DNA of 7,506 nucleotides. Origin: Phycisphaerae bacterium (lineage in GTDB: Bacteria; Planctomycetota; Phycisphaerae; Phycisphaerales; SM1A02). This document shows, piece by piece, positions 1-6,672 of the stretch. Under the pieces are notes generated by a model. The model did not search any database and was not told the DNA's origin. It worked only from the letters and a program-made list of their open reading frames with translations. A program made the position numbers and the translations under genes. Location: assembly GCA_018665385.1 (NCBI GenBank), contig JABJDN010000003.1, forward strand, positions 1 to 7,506. Direction: 5' to 3'. The first letter of the stretch is position 1. Each line of letters opens with the position of its first letter.

Positions 1-767
1 ATGCCTAGTGAATTGAATTGATCGACATGTGCTCGAATAGGACAATCGAGTGCGATTGCTTTTTCAAACAGGGCAGTTGTTTGTTCGACGCTCCATGCAC
101 CTTCTTCGCAATAGGCATCACAAGTAATGCCTGGAAACTCTTGTACAACAGCTGGTAAAGTTTCGTGAATCACGATTTCGGCGAAGTTCTTTTGCTCTGG
201 GTCGATTGCATGTGCGCCAAGGAAAGTCCCCACTATTAATTGTGGAACATCTTGCGATGCGTCGTGTACAGCGCGAAGCATTTTTAACTCGTCTTTTGTT
301 GTAAGGCCGTACCCGCTTTTAACTTCCATCGAAGTAGTGCCTAGTGAAGTCATAAGACCTAGTCGCCCGAGTAAGTCTATTGTAAGTTCTTCTTGAGAAG
401 ACTCGCGGACTGCTCGCACAGTGGACATTATGCCACCGCCATTTTGAAGTATCTCAAGGTACGGTACACCGCGTAAGCCCATTTCAAATTCTTCAAGCCG
501 GCTACCCGCCCAGCACGAATGCGTATGGCAATCTACAAAGGTTGGCATAAGAACTCGGCCATACGCGTCAACAATTGGTAAGTCTTCATCTTCGCCGATG
601 AGGTCTTCGCTTGGAACTCCTTCGCCAACGTGTGCGATGAGGCCATCTTTTACAAGAACGTGACCCAACTCGATAACGCCTAAGTCGTTCATTTCTTGTT
701 TTCGACGTGGCGAATTTTCACCTGCTAGCGTGAGGATTCTTGCATTGATTATTAGAAAATCAGTCAC
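1..767 (-). CDS. hutI: Imidazolonepropionase (partial, C-terminus off the window)
   Basis: This is the third enzyme of histidine degradation, hydrolysing 4-imidazolone-5-propionate to N-formimino-L-glutamate in the cytoplasm. It is a metal-dependent amidohydrolase. The visible 255 codons show the family signatures: the HxH metal motif in VDCHTHSCWAGSR (His81, His83), the GGGIMSTVRAVR block (about 110-121), MEVKSGYGL (147-155), LGAHA (183-187), CDAYCEEGAWS (216-226) and AHVDQF (246-251), where another metal-ligand His sits. Family members run to roughly 410 residues, so about the last third lies left of the window. The start is GTG at 767-765. The first in-frame ATG would be codon 26, inside the N-terminal beta region, and an AGAGG ribosome site stands 9 nt before the GTG. 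The reading frame overlaps the hutU stop by 8 bp, so the two genes are almost surely co-transcribed and probably translationally coupled. No frameshift is seen. Confidence 0.95.
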   Translation of the reverse strand, partial: MTDFLIINARILTLAGENSPRRKQEMNDLGVIELGHVLVKDGLIAHVGEGVPSEDLIGEDEDLPIVDAYGRVLMPTFVDCHTHSCWAGSRLEEFEMGLRGVPYLEILQNGGGIMSTVRAVRESSQEELTIDLLGRLGLMTSLGTTSMEVKSGYGLTTKDELKMLRAVHDASQDVPQLIVGTFLGAHAIDPEQKNFAEIVIHETLPAVVQEFPGITCDAYCEEGAWSVEQTTALFEKAIALDCPIRAHVDQFNSLG

Positions 768-2445
768 GGATAACAGCCTCTAGTGGTATTTGTACGCCTT
801 GGTCTTTTGCACATTGCACCGCTTCGGAATAGCCAGCATCAACGTGACGGAAAATTCCCATCATCGGATCATTTGAAAGCACGCGTTGTAAACGTTTAGC
901 AGCCGCATCAGTTCCATCAGCAACAATCACTTGGCCAGCGTGTTGCGAATATCCAATACCAACTCCGCCACCATGATGGAAACTGACCCAACTTGCGCCA
1001 CTAGCAATATTTAATGCAAAATTAATGAGCGGCCAATCACTGACGGCATCTGTGCCATCGAGCATGCCTTCGGTTTCTCTGTTTGGGCTTGCAACACTTC
1101 CGCAATCAAGGTGATCTCTACCAATAACGATTGGTGCAGATACTTCTCTTGACCGAACAAGTTCGTTAAACGCCAAGCCAGCCTTATCGCGTTCTCCAAG
1201 ACCGAGCCAACAAATTCTGCAAGGGAGTCCTTGGAACGCAACTCTATCTTGCGCCATAGTAATCCAGCGTTTGAGCGATTCGTCTTCTGGAAACAGTTTC
1301 AGGATAACTTCGTCAGTTTTTCGTATATCTTCAGGATCTCCCGAAAGTGCGCACCAACGAAATGGGCCGCGACCTCTGCAGAATTGCGGTCGTATATACG
1401 CTGGAACGAATCCAGGAAAATCAAAGGCGTTTGAAAGACCTGCTTCGAAAGCACGCTGGCGTAAGTTATTTCCGTAGTCAAAAGTTGTTACGCCTTCGTT
1501 CATAAACCACAACATAAGTTCAACGTGTTCTACCATCGTTGCAGTAGAAAGTTCTACGTATTTTGTAGAGTCAGTTTTTCTCAGGGCATCTGCTGCTTCT
1601 CTAGATAATCCGCTAGGGTAATACCCAACGAGAACGTCGTGCGCAGATGTTTGGTCTGTCAATGTGTCTGGAATGATAGAACGTTCTTTTAAACGAGCAA
1701 GTAAATCTACAACGTTACCAAGGTATCCAATAGAAACGGCTTCGCAGTTATTTTTAGCTTCAACACTTCTGTCAATTGCAGCATCTATATCTTCAAAAAT
1801 TTCATCAAGATACCTATCTGCAACTCGCTTTTCTAATCGTTCAATACAAACATCTGCAATTAAGCAAGTGCCATCGTTCATAGTAATTGCAAGGGGCTGT
1901 GCACCGCCCATTCCTCCGCAACCACCAGTAACGGAAAGAGTTCCTCGTAATGTACCGTTGAAATGTTGCCGTGAACATTCCGCAAAGGTTTCGTATGTTC
2001 CTTGGAGAATTCCTTGCGTACCAATATAAATCCAAGACCCCGCAGTCATTTGACCGTACATCATGAGGTCGCGTTTTTCGAGATCATCAAACACATCTTG
2101 GGTTGCCCAATGTGGAACTAAGTTGCTGTTCGCGATAATGACTCTCGGCGAGTCTTCTGTAGTTGTGGCAATGCCAACTGGTTTTCCCGATTGCACGAGC
2201 AATGTTTCGTCAGTCTTCAGTGATTTCAGTGACCGAATAATGGCATCGTACGATTCCCAATTGCGTGCTGCTTTGCCTCTTCCGCCATAGACAACAAGGC
2301 TGTCAGGGAGCTCAGCAACTTCTGGATCAAGGTTATTCATGAGCATTCGCATTGCAGCTTCTGCTTGCCAAGACTTGCATGTCATTTCGGAGCCCCTTGG
2401 AGCTCTAATAACACGTTTTTCTGTGGTTGTGGGGGCCTGTTCCAT
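760..2445 (-). CDS. hutU: Urocanate hydratase (urocanase)
   Basis: This cytoplasmic enzyme uses tightly bound NAD+ as an electrophile to convert urocanate to 4-imidazolone-5-propionate, the second step of histidine degradation. The 561-residue protein has normal family length and an unbroken set of signatures: RVIRAPRG (11-18), VVYGG.GKAARNWE (51-64), LLVQSGKPVG (82-91), ANSNLVPHWA (105-114), MYGQMTAGSWIYIG.QG (129-145), GGMGGAQPLA (177-186), FCRGRGPFRW (355-364), FQGLPCRICW (404-413; Cys412 matches the catalytic Cys of the Pseudomonas enzyme), IGRDHLD.GSVASPNRETE (441-459), DAVSDWPL (466-473) and HHGGGVG (490-496). The ATG at 2445 is chosen because the conserved RVIRAPRG lies before the next Met (residue 21), although that internal Met has a better-looking AGGGG upstream. 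No good Shine-Dalgarno precedes 2445. Oddities are Cys176 in the glycine-rich NAD-binding loop, where Leu is usual, and an extra Cys409 beside the catalytic Cys. It is the first gene of a hutU-hutI unit. Confidence 0.97.
   Translation of the reverse strand: MEQAPTTTEKRVIRAPRGSEMTCKSWQAEAAMRMLMNNLDPEVAELPDSLVVYGGRGKAARNWESYDAIIRSLKSLKTDETLLVQSGKPVGIATTTEDSPRVIIANSNLVPHWATQDVFDDLEKRDLMMYGQMTAGSWIYIGTQGILQGTYETFAECSRQHFNGTLRGTLSVTGGCGGMGGAQPLAITMNDGTCLIADVCIERLEKRVADRYLDEIFEDIDAAIDRSVEAKNNCEAVSIGYLGNVVDLLARLKERSIIPDTLTDQTSAHDVLVGYYPSGLSREAADALRKTDSTKYVELSTATMVEHVELMLWFMNEGVTTFDYGNNLRQRAFEAGLSNAFDFPGFVPAYIRPQFCRGRGPFRWCALSGDPEDIRKTDEVILKLFPEDESLKRWITMAQDRVAFQGLPCRICWLGLGERDKAGLAFNELVRSREVSAPIVIGRDHLDCGSVASPNRETEGMLDGTDAVSDWPLINFALNIASGASWVSFHHGGGVGIGYSQHAGQVIVADGTDAAAKRLQRVLSNDPMMGIFRHVDAGYSEAVQCAKDQGVQIPLEAVIRD
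777..781 (-). promoter_or_regulatory. Ribosome binding site that decides the hutI GTG start
   Basis: Read on the minus strand this is AGAGG (TAGAGG with the next base), inside the end of the hutU coding sequence and 9 nt before the GTG at 767. Its presence supports the non-ATG start of hutI and translation re-initiation at the hutU/hutI overlap. Confidence 0.5.
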
Positions 2446-2527
2446 CCCGCGATGGTATCCGCAAATGAGTCTTCTTGCATAACTCTATACAATGAAATTT
2501 GGCAAGAGAGTACAAGGATATACGCTA
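2446..2527. promoter_or_regulatory. Divergent intergenic region between hutU and the VOC gene
   Basis: This 82-bp gap must hold the promoters of both outward-facing units. For the plus strand, TACAAT at 2488-2493 matches five of six -10 consensus bases and would start a transcript near 2500, leaving a leader of about 28 nt before the ATG at 2528. No good -35 is visible. For hutU, TACCAT on the minus strand (2457-2452) lies 6 nt before the ATG and is a weak -10 candidate, again with no good -35. I found no convincing palindromic operator such as a HutC site. The boxes are read by eye and are weak. Confidence 0.35.
2514..2518 (+). promoter_or_regulatory. Ribosome binding site of the VOC gene
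   Basis: AAGGA stands 9 nt before the ATG at 2528. It favours this start over the in-frame ATG at 2492, which has no ribosome site and overlaps the -10-like TACAAT. Confidence 0.6.
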
Positions 2528-3328
2528 ATGACTACCAGTACAGAAATGACAATGAACACCGTCGCCGCAAACACGTTTGCTTGGAATGAGATTGCTACTC
2601 GAGACACAAAAGTAGTAAGTGAATTTTACTGCACACTATTTGGCTGGACTGCTGAATTGGCTGAGTATGCAACTGGGTATACCCTATTTAAAATGGGCGA
2701 TACCCCAATTGGTGGCATGATTGAAATGAACGAAGAATGGCCCGAGGACATACCGACGCATTGGGGTGCGTATATTTACGTTGAAGATGTTGATGCAACT
2801 GCAGCTAAAGTTGAAGCAGCAGGCGGTACGCTTTGCTGCGGTCCAATGGACGCAGGTGAAGGTGGCCGCATGGCAGTGTTTAAGGATCCGTCGGGTGCAG
2901 TAATAAGTTTATACAAGGGCGGAGATGGCATGAATGCCGTTGGCGAAAGCGCCTTTTGTTGGAACGAGTTGCTTTCTACAGACACAAGCACATCGGCTGA
3001 GTTTTATTCAACAGTGTTTGGATGGATGCCAATGGCGATAGAGGGTGCTGGAGAACCATACACCCTCTTTATGAGTGGTAAGGATTGTGCTGGTAGCATG
3101 ATTCAAATGCACTGGGAAGGCGAGCAATCATGGATGGCATATGTGCAAGTTGATGACGTAGATGCAGTTGCTGCAAAAGCGACAGAACTTGGAGCTAGTC
3201 TTTGTGCAGAACCGCAAGATATCCCTACTGTCGGAAGATTTGCAGTGTTTACAGACCCCTCTGGTGGCACCGTAGGCGTGTTTAAGAGTAGTACGCCTTA
3301 TTGCGGAGATTCATGTGGTTGTTCCTAA
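2528..3328 (+). CDS. Two-domain VOC (glyoxalase/bleomycin-resistance-like) protein
   Basis: This 266-residue soluble protein is two tandem copies of a vicinal-oxygen-chelate domain, about residues 17-130 and 142-253. The copies align clearly: FAWNEI / FCWNELLSTDT, SEFYCTLFGW / AEFYSTVFGW, GYTLFKMG / PYTLFMSG, YVEDVDATAAK / QVDDVDAVAAK, and the closing FKDPSGAVISLYK / FTDPSGGTVGVFK. The layout resembles CFP30B-type 'glyoxalase' proteins, whose substrates are mostly unknown, so no specific reaction is assigned. I could not identify a confident full metal-ligand set. The C-terminus is unusual: after the second domain a short tail carries Cys259, Cys263 and Cys265 in a CGDSCGC pattern that could bind a metal or act in redox. 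An upstream in-frame ATG at 2492 would add 12 residues, but the AAGGA site supports 2528. It faces away from hutU, and a 57-bp gap separates it from the next gene. A role in histidine use is not indicated. Confidence 0.88.
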   Translation: MTTSTEMTMNTVAANTFAWNEIATRDTKVVSEFYCTLFGWTAELAEYATGYTLFKMGDTPIGGMIEMNEEWPEDIPTHWGAYIYVEDVDATAAKVEAAGGTLCCGPMDAGEGGRMAVFKDPSGAVISLYKGGDGMNAVGESAFCWNELLSTDTSTSAEFYSTVFGWMPMAIEGAGEPYTLFMSGKDCAGSMIQMHWEGEQSWMAYVQVDDVDAVAAKATELGASLCAEPQDIPTVGRFAVFTDPSGGTVGVFKSSTPYCGDSCGCS

Positions 3329-3339
3329 AGCATTTTAGG
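3324..3339 (+). terminator. Weak hairpin at the end of the VOC gene
   Basis: CCTAAA-GCAT-TTTAGG forms a perfect 6-bp stem with a 4-nt loop, and the TAA stop of the VOC gene (3326-3328) lies in its left arm. A pyrimidine-rich run with a TTTTT (3355-3359) follows about 15 nt later rather than directly. The stem is short and AT-rich, so it is at best a leaky terminator or an mRNA 3' end stabiliser. Confidence 0.35.
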
Positions 3340-3349
3340 GCTTCTTTCC

Positions 3350-3377
3350 TTGCCTTTTTACCCACGTAAGCCATACT
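3350..3377 (+). promoter_or_regulatory. Candidate promoter of the secreted propeller gene
   Basis: TTGCCT (3350-3355) and CATACT (3372-3377), spaced by 16 bp, each match four of six sigma-70 consensus bases. The predicted start of transcription would fall only a base or two before the ATG at 3386, which also lacks a Shine-Dalgarno, so the message could be nearly leaderless. This is a low-information match. Confidence 0.25.
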
Positions 3378-3385
3378 GAACATAT

Positions 3386-5167
3386 ATGTATAGAGTAGCA
3401 CTGCCAGTTTGTATCATTTCCGTGATTAGCACAGCGTGCTATGCAATTGTCCCTTTTCAATTACTGCGTCAATACCCAACAGGTGAAGATTCAACTGGGA
3501 TTGTTTTTGGTGATGTTGATGACGACGGGGATATCGATTTAATTACGGCAAACCGCGGGTCGAGCAATGTTTCAGTGCTGTACAACAATGGTGCGAGCGT
3601 GTTCTCTGAAACAGTAAATTTTCCAACAGGTGGTGTGCCGCGATATGTTGACGGCGGAGATTTTGATGGCGATGGCGATTATGATCTATGTACTTCTGAT
3701 TATGGTGGCATGACCATGTCTGTCTTGATGAACGATGGGCAGGGTGCATTTGGCATAGCATCGCAATACGATATGCATGTTCCAGCCTTTCATTGGGTGG
3801 ACGATTTAGATATGGATGGGCACCTTGATATTTTGACGTTACATTGGGACGACAAGGTTGAGCAACCAAGTCTACATCCGGCGATATTTACACCATTGTT
3901 TAATGATGGAAATGGGAACTTTACTTACGGGTCAGAATCATGGATTGGGATGCAACCACGAGGCGGTGCATCTGCAGATTTAGATGGCGATGGAATAAAG
4001 GATGTTGTAACCGCTAACTATATATCAAAAACCGTTTCTATTTTGATGGGGCTTGGAAAACGGGAATGGAGTGATGAGATTGTTATTCAGTTAACGGGTC
4101 AACCACGGTACGTTTTGTTGGACGATTACGATGCAGACGGCGATATTGATTTGGCAGTTCTCGATAAAGGCGATAATCACTTATGGGTTTTTCATAACGA
4201 TGGATCTGCGAATTTTACTTTAGAAGACACTAACGACACAAGCAACATACCGCACTCTATGGAATCAGGCGACGTAGATAATGACGGTGATTCAGATATA
4301 GTTGTAACGCATGTTGGCTCGGCACAACAGCTTCTTTTCTTGAACGACGGTACGGGACATTTCCCAACTGTACAAGTACTCATCATGGCTTCTGGACCTG
4401 CTGAAGTTCAACTTGCCGATGTTAATAGTGATGGGAAACTTGATATTGTTACAGCGAACGTGAATCATCAAGTGAAAGGAGCAAGTGTGCTCTTGCAAGG
4501 GTCTTGCTATGAAGGTGCAGATTGCAACAACAACGGAGTTTCCGATTATTGTGAACTGCCCGATTGTAATTTGAATGGGTTTCCTGATGAGTGTGATATA
4601 ACCTCTGGAATATCTACGGATACTGATGGAAACGGCGTTCCAGATGAGTGCCAAATCGATTGTAATTTTAACGGCATTCCCGATTTGTTCGAAATTGAAC
4701 AAGGCTTAGTAGGCGACTGCAATGAAAATAAAATTCCAGATGATTGCGATTGGGCTGTACTGGCAGATTGCGATGAAGACGGCTTGCTTGATGGGTGCGA
4801 AATAGATGACAACGGTGATTTTGTTCCAGATGATTGCCAATGCATCGCTGACTTTACTGGCGATTCTATAGTTGCTGTGCACGACTTGCTCATACTTATT
4901 GCTGCATGGGGTGCAGAACCAGTCCCGCACGATGATCCTTGGCGAGAAGATTTGAATAGAGATAGAGAAATCAATATTCTTGATTTGCTCATTCTAATTG
5001 GTGCATGGGGCGAGTGCCCAGTTGCAACGTTACCGAATATTTTAGGCCCTTGCTGTATTAACCAGTCAGTGTGTATAGAAATTACTGAAACTGCTTGTTA
5101 TGTTCGCAACGGAGTGTACCATGGCGACGAAATACTCTGTTCAGATATAAATTGCACGAATCCTTAA
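3386..5167 (+). CDS. Secreted FG-GAP/VCBS beta-propeller protein with dockerin-like tail
   Basis: This 593-residue protein is exported and probably surface-bound or extracellular; its ligand is unknown. Residues 1-20 form a signal peptide (hydrophobic VALPVCIISVIS core, likely cut after ACYA). Residues about 37-370 carry seven calcium-loop repeats of DxDxDGxxD type starting near 43, 92, 140, 198, 247, 296 and 345, spaced mostly 48-49 residues apart, which fits a seven-bladed FG-GAP/VCBS propeller. Residues 379-484 hold seven Asp/Cys-rich units like DCNLNGFPDEC, resembling thrombospondin type 3 calcium repeats. Residues 489-509 and 522-542 are two dockerin-like EF-hand segments ending in LILIAAWG and LILIGAWG. 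The last 40 residues form a cysteine-rich end with GPCC (554-557). This tail order recalls many Phycisphaerae surface proteins (recalled, not searched). No Shine-Dalgarno is seen at the ATG. Its stop overlaps the hutH stop by 4 bp. Confidence 0.9.
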   Translation: MYRVALPVCIISVISTACYAIVPFQLLRQYPTGEDSTGIVFGDVDDDGDIDLITANRGSSNVSVLYNNGASVFSETVNFPTGGVPRYVDGGDFDGDGDYDLCTSDYGGMTMSVLMNDGQGAFGIASQYDMHVPAFHWVDDLDMDGHLDILTLHWDDKVEQPSLHPAIFTPLFNDGNGNFTYGSESWIGMQPRGGASADLDGDGIKDVVTANYISKTVSILMGLGKREWSDEIVIQLTGQPRYVLLDDYDADGDIDLAVLDKGDNHLWVFHNDGSANFTLEDTNDTSNIPHSMESGDVDNDGDSDIVVTHVGSAQQLLFLNDGTGHFPTVQVLIMASGPAEVQLADVNSDGKLDIVTANVNHQVKGASVLLQGSCYEGADCNNNGVSDYCELPDCNLNGFPDECDITSGISTDTDGNGVPDECQIDCNFNGIPDLFEIEQGLVGDCNENKIPDDCDWAVLADCDEDGLLDGCEIDDNGDFVPDDCQCIADFTGDSIVAVHDLLILIAAWGAEPVPHDDPWREDLNRDREINILDLLILIGAWGECPVATLPNILGPCCINQSVCIEITETACYVRNGVYHGDEILCSDINCTNP

Positions 5168-6660
5168 CGAAGAATTGCTTCAATTGCTGCAATGTCTGGC
5201 GAAGGTGACCGGTCGAAATCTCGAACGGGAACAACTTTTCTAATTACTTTGTACATGTGTTCGACGTTGTCACCACTGCGTAAAGGTCGATGGTGATCGA
5301 GGGCTTCGCATCCGATTAGTAACTCAATAGCGATAACACTTCTGCACAAGTTTACAGATTGGCGTAACATCAAACCAGCGGTTGCGCCCATGGAGTTGTA
5401 ATCTTCAATTCCACCAGACGTGGAGATGTTTGAAACACTCGCGGGCATTGAGAGTGTTCGCATCTCAGCGCAGCAAGCCGCTGCAGCATACTGCGTAATC
5501 ATCAATCCACTTTCAAGGCCAGTTTCTTTGGAATTGAATGGTGGAAGGTCATTGTACGTACAGCGAGCGGAAAGAATCCACTCCATTCTTCGCTCGGCTA
5601 TTCCAGCTATATGACAGAGTGCGATACGAAGTTCATCCATAGCAATTGCGAGCGGCATGCCGTGAAAATTACCACCAGACACTATATCTTGGTCAGCGAT
5701 AAATACAAGAGGGTTGTCTGTGACAGCACCAAGCTCAGCGGCAATAACTCCAGTTATTCTTGCAATAGCTTCTATTGATGCGCCTAGCACCTGGGGCGAA
5801 CACCGGAAACTGTATGGGTCTTGTACTCTGTGGTCACCTTCTTTATGCGATTCCATGATTGTGGAGCCTTTCAGGTGAGCACGCAGGGTGCTTGCAACAG
5901 TTTGTTGGCCACTTTGTACTCGTGCAAGATGTAATCGTTGGTCAAGGAACGTGTCCGTTGCTTTTGCAGCATCAATTGCCATTGCAGTTGAAGTGACTGC
6001 TGCTTCGCACAGAATGGCAATGTCAGCAAGAGCAAGTGATGCGATCGATGCCATCATATGCGTTCCGTTAATCAGGGCGAGGCCTTCTTTTTCTATTGGA
6101 CTAATGGGTGTTATTCCTGCTTCGCCCATTGCATCTTTGCCAGCCATTGTCTGTTCACCATACATGGCTTCACCTTCACCGCAAAGAACGAGTGCCAAAT
6201 GCGCAAGTGGGGCAAGGTCACCCGATGCTCCGACAGAACCTCTTGAAGGGACAACAGGAGTAACACCTTTGTTTAACATTTCAGCGAGTCGCTGTGCAAC
6301 TTCTGGTCGCGAACCACTCATGCCTCTACAAAGGCTTGCAGCGAGCAGAACCATCATTCCCCGAACAATTTCTTCGTCAAGAGGTTCGCCAACACCTGCG
6401 GCGTGCGAACGGAGTATATTCATTTGAAGTTCAGTAAGTTTGTCGTGGTCAATTCGTGTTGTCGATAATGCACCAAAGCCAGTGTTGATTCCATAGGTTG
6501 CTTTCCCAGAAGTTGCAACCGCGTGCACTACGTCTTGGGCTGATTGCATTAAATCAATTGCAACGGGTCCAATGTCTACAGAGCACTTGCTCCTTGCAAC
6601 GGCTACAACTTGAGGCCCTGAAAGAGGACCACCATCTAATACGAGTACTTCTTGTTCCAT
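5164..6660 (-). CDS. hutH: Histidine ammonia-lyase (aromatic amino acid lyase family)
   Basis: This cytoplasmic enzyme removes ammonia from L-histidine to give trans-urocanate, the substrate of HutU. The 498-residue protein has the length of the family. The prosthetic MIO group forms from Ala145-Ser146-Gly147 within GSVGASGDLAPLAH (141-154). Other active-site residues are in place: Tyr56 in TYGINTGFG, Ser85-His86 in RSHAAGVGE (a histidine-lyase hallmark), Asn198 in INGT, Tyr283 and Arg286 in QDPYSFR, and Phe332 in GNFHG. Two blocks deviate from the common bacterial HutH: GNFHGMPLAIAMD instead of GNFHAEP-type, and SGGIEDYNSMG (415-425) instead of the usual QEDHVSMG, although Glu419 is kept. 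Tyrosine or phenylalanine lyase activity is therefore not excluded, but hutU-hutI nearby on the same strand favours histidine. The start is the ATG at 6660. No ribosome site precedes it, but TAGAAT lies 6 nt upstream. It is separated from hutU by two oppositely oriented genes. Confidence 0.92.
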   Translation of the reverse strand: MEQEVLVLDGGPLSGPQVVAVARSKCSVDIGPVAIDLMQSAQDVVHAVATSGKATYGINTGFGALSTTRIDHDKLTELQMNILRSHAAGVGEPLDEEIVRGMMVLLAASLCRGMSGSRPEVAQRLAEMLNKGVTPVVPSRGSVGASGDLAPLAHLALVLCGEGEAMYGEQTMAGKDAMGEAGITPISPIEKEGLALINGTHMMASIASLALADIAILCEAAVTSTAMAIDAAKATDTFLDQRLHLARVQSGQQTVASTLRAHLKGSTIMESHKEGDHRVQDPYSFRCSPQVLGASIEAIARITGVIAAELGAVTDNPLVFIADQDIVSGGNFHGMPLAIAMDELRIALCHIAGIAERRMEWILSARCTYNDLPPFNSKETGLESGLMITQYAAAACCAEMRTLSMPASVSNISTSGGIEDYNSMGATAGLMLRQSVNLCRSVIAIELLIGCEALDHHRPLRSGDNVEHMYKVIRKVVPVRDFDRSPSPDIAAIEAILR

Positions 6661-6666
6661 CTGCGT

Positions 6667-6672
6667 ATTCTA
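6667..6672 (-). promoter_or_regulatory. Candidate -10 box of hutH
   Basis: On the minus strand this reads TAGAAT, five of six bases of the -10 consensus, ending 6 nt before the hutH ATG. If used, transcription would begin at or next to the start codon and the mRNA would be leaderless, in keeping with the missing Shine-Dalgarno. The -35 region falls inside the 12-bp repeats and shows no consensus hexamer. Confidence 0.3.

Noticed and set aside
1664..2029. A 121-codon open frame on the plus strand inside hutU
   Set aside because: It is antisense to a highly conserved part of hutU, and its protein has no recognisable motif.
2383..2385. Internal ATG of hutU (codon 21) preceded by a good AGGGG
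   Set aside because: Conserved urocanase residues RVIRAPRG lie before it, and this Met sits where the family usually has Leu, so it is internal.
2492..2527. Upstream ATG start for the VOC gene (12 extra residues)
   Set aside because: It has no ribosome site, overlaps a -10-like box, and the extra residues do not belong to the VOC fold. AAGGA supports 2528.
2446..2527. Search for a HutC-like palindromic operator in front of hutU
   Set aside because: Only the short repeated TACAA (2488-2492 and 2512-2516) is visible, in direct and not inverted orientation, which is too little to call an operator.
3543..3869. A 108-codon minus-strand frame rich in His and Arg
   Set aside because: It is antisense to the Asp-rich propeller repeats; GAT/GAC codons read backwards give such residues.
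4546..4992. A 148-codon serine-rich frame on the minus strand
   Set aside because: The Ser/Gly pattern is the antisense reading of the repeated Asp/Cys codons of the propeller protein tail, so it is a repeat artefact.
5888..6427. A 179-codon open frame on the plus strand
   Set aside because: It lies wholly antisense to hutH, its composition (Ala/Ser/Arg-rich, no domain) is that of a mirror of the hutH coding frame, and it has no upstream ribosome site.
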